This document shows, in pieces, positions 60,957 to 64,000 of a stretch of 64,000 nt of DNA. A program made the position numbers and the translations under genes. The notes under the pieces were generated by a model, which searched no databases, was not told where the DNA came from, and saw only the letters and a list, made by a program, of their open reading frames with translations. This DNA comes from Montanilutibacter psychrotolerans (GTDB lineage Bacteria; Pseudomonadota; Gammaproteobacteria; Xanthomonadales; Xanthomonadaceae), in assembly GCF_003719825.1 (NCBI RefSeq), contig NZ_RIBS01000005.1:62001-126000 (forward strand), given 5' to 3'. Positions within the stretch are counted from its first letter, which is position 1. Each line of letters opens with the position of its first letter.

Positions 60957-63900
60957 ATGGCCTGCAGGACCGCGACCGCACGTGGCACCGTTTCCGCCCG
61001 CCTGTTGCGCGGGCTTCTGTTTGCACTGCTGGCGCTCTCGCTTGCCGGCTGCGATCGCGACCGCGACGGCCAGCTGCCGGCGGCCGGCGGCGAGGCCGTG
61101 CAGGCCAAGCGCGACGAGGTCAAGGGCTTCGGCCTGGTGTCGGCCTACCCGGACCAGAAAGAAGACGAGCAGCTCGCGATCGCACTGGAGTTCAGCCGGC
61201 CGCTGGTCGGTACGCAGACGTTCGATTCGCTGTTGGCCGTCACCGACAAGAACGGCGCGGTGGTAAAGGGCAGCTGGGTGCTCGACGATGGCGGCAAGGT
61301 GCTGCGGTTCCCGCACGTCGAGGCCAGCAAGGACTACATCGTCACCATCAAGGCCGGACTCACCGCCGCCAGCGGCGAGCGTCTGCCCGGAGAGCTTCGG
61401 CGCGAGGTGTACACCGGGCCGCTCGAACCCGCCGTCGGCTTCGCTTCGCAGGGCAGCGTGCTGCCGGCTCGCGACAGCCGGGGCCTGCCGGTGGTGTCGA
61501 TCAACGTGCCCGAGGTCGATGTCGAGTTCCTGCGCGTGCACGAGAAGGAACTGCCGAAGTTCTTCGCCGAGTACCAGCGCGCCGGTCGCCGTGGCAGCTG
61601 GGAACTTGGCAGCGACTACTCCGACAACACCCCGATCTCCAAGCTCGCGCAGTCCGTCTACGTCAATCGCTTCGTGCTGGGTGGCAAGCCCAACGAGCGC
61701 GTGCTGACCTACTTGCCTTTGCAGGACATCGAAGAACTGCAGCAACCCGGCCTGTACTTCGCGGTGATGAAGCGCAGCGGCGAATTCAAGGACGAGTTCG
61801 AGACGGCGTTCTTCACGGTCAGCGACCTGGGCCTGCACACGCGTGCCTACAAGGACAAGCTGTTCGTGCACACCGCCTCGCTCGAGAGCGGTGGTGCGGT
61901 GGCTGGCGTCGAGCTCAAGGTGCTCGACGCGGCCGGCGAGCCGGTGTTCAAGGGCGAGACCGACGGCAACGGCAATGCGCTGCTGAACTACACCCTCGAC
62001 GCCGGACACGTGCTGGTCGCGCAGCGCGGCCGCGATGTCTCGATGCTGCCGTTCAACCAACCCGCGCTCGATCTGTCGGAGTTCGCGGTGGCCGGGCGGG
62101 AGCAGGCCTGGTTCGACGTGTTCGCCTGGTCCGGTCGCGATCTTTACCGCCCCGGCGAGACGGTGCGCCTGTCGGCGCTGCTGCGCGACAACGACGGCAA
62201 GCCCGTCACCGCCAAGGGCAAGTCCGGCGTGCAGCCGGTGTTCGTCCGCTACGTCCAGCCCGATGGCAAGACGTTGCTGGAAACGCGCCTGCAGCCCGAC
62301 GCGCAGGGCTACGTGAGCCACCGGCAGCTGATCCCGGCCGACGCCGCGACCGGCCGCTGGAAGGTCGAGTTCCGCACCGACCCGGCCAGCAAGGAAGCCG
62401 TGCAGGGCATGACGCTGCGCATCGAGGAGTTCCTGCCCGAGCGCATGAAGCTCGAACTCGACGCGCCGCCGGTCATTCGCCCGGGCCAGCCTTTCAAGCT
62501 CAGCGCCAACGCCGCCTATCTGTACGGCGCGCCGGCGGCGGGCAATCGTTTCACCGCCAAGCTCGCCGTTGCCGTCGAGCAGCATCCGCTCGAACAACTG
62601 CCGGGTTACTTCTTCGGCGACCCGACCGTGACGCTGCCCAAGGAAGCCAAGGACGTCATCGACGAGGAGCTTGGCGCCGATGGCAAGTTGCAGCGTGACA
62701 TCGCCTTGCCGGCCGAGGCCAAGCCGGTCAGCACGATCGCGGCAATTGTCACCGGCAGCGTGTTCGAGACCGGCGGCCGCAGCGTCAACCGCAGCATCAA
62801 GCGCGTGCTCTGGCCGGCCGACGCGCTGGTCGGTGTGCGCCCGTTGTTCGACGACAAGGAAGGCAGCGACGCCAACGCCAACGCGCGCTTCGAACTCGTG
62901 CGCGTTGGCAGCGACGGCGCGCCGCGCCCGGCCAAGGGCCTGCGCGTCACCCTGGTTCGCGAACACCGCGACTACCACTGGAGCCACGACGACGAAGGCG
63001 GCTGGGACTACGACTTCACGCGCCGCTATGAAGACAAGGTGGTCCGTGTTGTCGACGCCGGCAGCGCGCCGCTCAAGCTCGACTTCCCGGTCGAATGGGG
63101 CGAGTACCGCGTCGACGTGTTCGATCCGGCGACCAAGCTCACCATGCGCTATCCGTTCCGCGCCGGCTGGAGCTGGGACGACCAGAACCGGGGACTCGAC
63201 GCGCGCCCCGACAAGGTCAAGCTCGCGCTCGACAAGACGGGCTATCGCGCCGGCGACACGCTCAAGGTCACGCTCACCCCGCCGCATGCCGGCAGGGGGC
63301 TGTTGATGGTCGAGAGCGACCGCATGCTGTACGTGCAGGCGATCGATGCCAAGCCCGGCAGCACGTTCGAGATTCCCGTCACCGCGGATTGGGAGCGCCA
63401 CGACGTCTACGTGACCGCACTGGTGTTCCGTGGCGGCAGCGCGCCCAGCAAGATCACCCCGGCGCGCGCGGTCGGCGTCGCCCACGTGCCGATGGATCGG
63501 CGCGAGCGCAAGGTCGCGGTGGGCCTGGTGGTGCCGAAACTGATGCGTCCGGACAGCAACCTCCCGGTGACCGTCAGCGTCCCGCAGTTGGCGGGGCAGC
63601 AGGCCTGGGTCACCGTGTCCGCGGTTGATGTGGGCATCCTCAACATCACCCGCTTCCCGGTGCCGGACGCGGCCGGGCACTTCTTCGCCCAGCGCAGGCT
63701 CGGCGTCGATGCCTACGACGTGTACGGCCGCGTCATCGAGAGTTTCGAAGGCGAGGTGGCACGCATACGGTTCGGCGGCGACATGGCGTTGGCTGCGTTG
63801 CCGCAGGCGCGCCGCCCCACCTCGCGCGTGCAGACGGTGGACTTGTTCACCGGGCCGGTGCGCCTGGACGCGCAGGGCAACGCGCGGGTGACGTTGGCGG

Positions 63901-64000
63901 TGCCGGATTTCAACGGCACGCTGCGGGTCTCTGCGCTGGTCTTCGCCGGCGGGCGTTACGGCAACCGCGACCGCGAAACCGTCGTGCGGGCGCCAGTGCT
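60957..64000 (+). CDS. bacterial alpha-2-macroglobulin lipoprotein (3' end outside window)
   Basis: The frame is open for 1014 codons to the window edge. A signal peptide ends in the lipobox LAGC (Cys32), so it is a membrane-anchored periplasmic protein. MG-type beta domains follow: VKGFGLVSAYPDQKEDEQLAIALEFSRPL, the MG2 block AWFDVFAWSGRDLYRPGETVRLSALLRDNDGKPV, and near the end the A2M domain start VQTVDLFTGPVRLDAQGNARVTLAVPDFNGTLRV. The thioester and receptor-binding regions would lie beyond 64000 and cannot be checked. These proteins trap proteases that reach the periplasm, often with PbpC encoded next door. Confidence 0.9.
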   Translation, partial: MACRTATARGTVSARLLRGLLFALLALSLAGCDRDRDGQLPAAGGEAVQAKRDEVKGFGLVSAYPDQKEDEQLAIALEFSRPLVGTQTFDSLLAVTDKNGAVVKGSWVLDDGGKVLRFPHVEASKDYIVTIKAGLTAASGERLPGELRREVYTGPLEPAVGFASQGSVLPARDSRGLPVVSINVPEVDVEFLRVHEKELPKFFAEYQRAGRRGSWELGSDYSDNTPISKLAQSVYVNRFVLGGKPNERVLTYLPLQDIEELQQPGLYFAVMKRSGEFKDEFETAFFTVSDLGLHTRAYKDKLFVHTASLESGGAVAGVELKVLDAAGEPVFKGETDGNGNALLNYTLDAGHVLVAQRGRDVSMLPFNQPALDLSEFAVAGREQAWFDVFAWSGRDLYRPGETVRLSALLRDNDGKPVTAKGKSGVQPVFVRYVQPDGKTLLETRLQPDAQGYVSHRQLIPADAATGRWKVEFRTDPASKEAVQGMTLRIEEFLPERMKLELDAPPVIRPGQPFKLSANAAYLYGAPAAGNRFTAKLAVAVEQHPLEQLPGYFFGDPTVTLPKEAKDVIDEELGADGKLQRDIALPAEAKPVSTIAAIVTGSVFETGGRSVNRSIKRVLWPADALVGVRPLFDDKEGSDANANARFELVRVGSDGAPRPAKGLRVTLVREHRDYHWSHDDEGGWDYDFTRRYEDKVVRVVDAGSAPLKLDFPVEWGEYRVDVFDPATKLTMRYPFRAGWSWDDQNRGLDARPDKVKLALDKTGYRAGDTLKVTLTPPHAGRGLLMVESDRMLYVQAIDAKPGSTFEIPVTADWERHDVYVTALVFRGGSAPSKITPARAVGVAHVPMDRRERKVAVGLVVPKLMRPDSNLPVTVSVPQLAGQQAWVTVSAVDVGILNITRFPVPDAAGHFFAQRRLGVDAYDVYGRVIESFEGEVARIRFGGDMALAALPQARRPTSRVQTVDLFTGPVRLDAQGNARVTLAVPDFNGTLRVSALVFAGGRYGNRDRETVVRAPV

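Overview
This window is ordinary housekeeping chromosome from a high-GC gammaproteobacterium, most likely a member of the Xanthomonadaceae (Lysobacter/Luteimonas/Stenotrophomonas relatives). The pointers are strong G/C third-position bias, a complete System I cytochrome c maturation operon, the smc-zipA-ligA order, a 780-residue LigA, an RluB with a long Gly/Arg tail, a MetX-family acyltransferase that resembles xanthomonad serine O-succinyltransferases, and a GyrA with Gln at the position equivalent to E. coli Ser83. I see no transposase, integrase, phage gene, CRISPR array, rRNA or tRNA. Genus and species are inference.

Layout. 1-8.8 kb holds small accessory genes: DUF4136, a secreted lipase, sterol desaturase plus SRPBCC, a YkgJ cysteine cluster protein, a DUF45-type zinc protease, DUF2780, DUF1993, DUF998, an RluF-like pseudouridine synthase and an HD phosphohydrolase. 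8.8-22 kb carries a secreted beta-propeller/Big_9 protein, TrhO, two distinct BaiN/HI0933 flavoproteins, a class C serine hydrolase, DUF2239 behind a striking paired operator, a DDAH, an FKBP lipoprotein, an XRE regulator divergent from a membrane protein across a palindrome, YaeQ and an RluA-type synthase. 22-31.5 kb has a glutamine amidotransferase, a DeaD-like helicase, a GST-SelO pair flanked by Lys-rich micro-proteins, Uup and the MetX-family enzyme. 31.6-38.7 kb (minus) is ccmABCDEFGHI, nearly every junction overlapping. 38.9-45.5 kb has DUF3293, an aminotransferase/omega-amidase pair and scpA-scpB-rluB. 45.9-64 kb has yciI-bolA, a 6-phosphogluconolactonase-like protein, smc, zipA, ligA, epmA, a triple-DUF3011 protein, mtnA, gyrA and a lipoprotein alpha-2-macroglobulin that runs off the end.

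Themes. Chromosome maintenance genes (smc, scpA, scpB, gyrA, ligA, zipA) fall into two neighbouring clusters on opposite strands. Methionine/2-oxoacid recycling appears as mtnA and the aminotransferase/omega-amidase pair. RNA modification is over-represented: three pseudouridine synthases, TrhO and a DEAD helicase.

No obvious new defence or mobile system is present. The most interesting observations are: (i) short ORFs that bridge intercistronic gaps, starting on ATGA/TGATG overlaps with the upstream stop and often ending on the next start (ccmA/ccmB, ccmE/ccmF, scpA/scpB, ligA/epmA, epmA/DUF3011), one created by a perfect 15-bp tandem duplication across the ligA stop; (ii) a mirrored pair of CCCGGG operators around the DUF2239 promoter; (iii) a near-perfect operator palindrome in the XRE/membrane-protein divergent region; and (iv) a 6-phosphogluconolactonase homologue that has lost its catalytic His. 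All gene functions are read from sequence motifs and memory of the families; no search was run.
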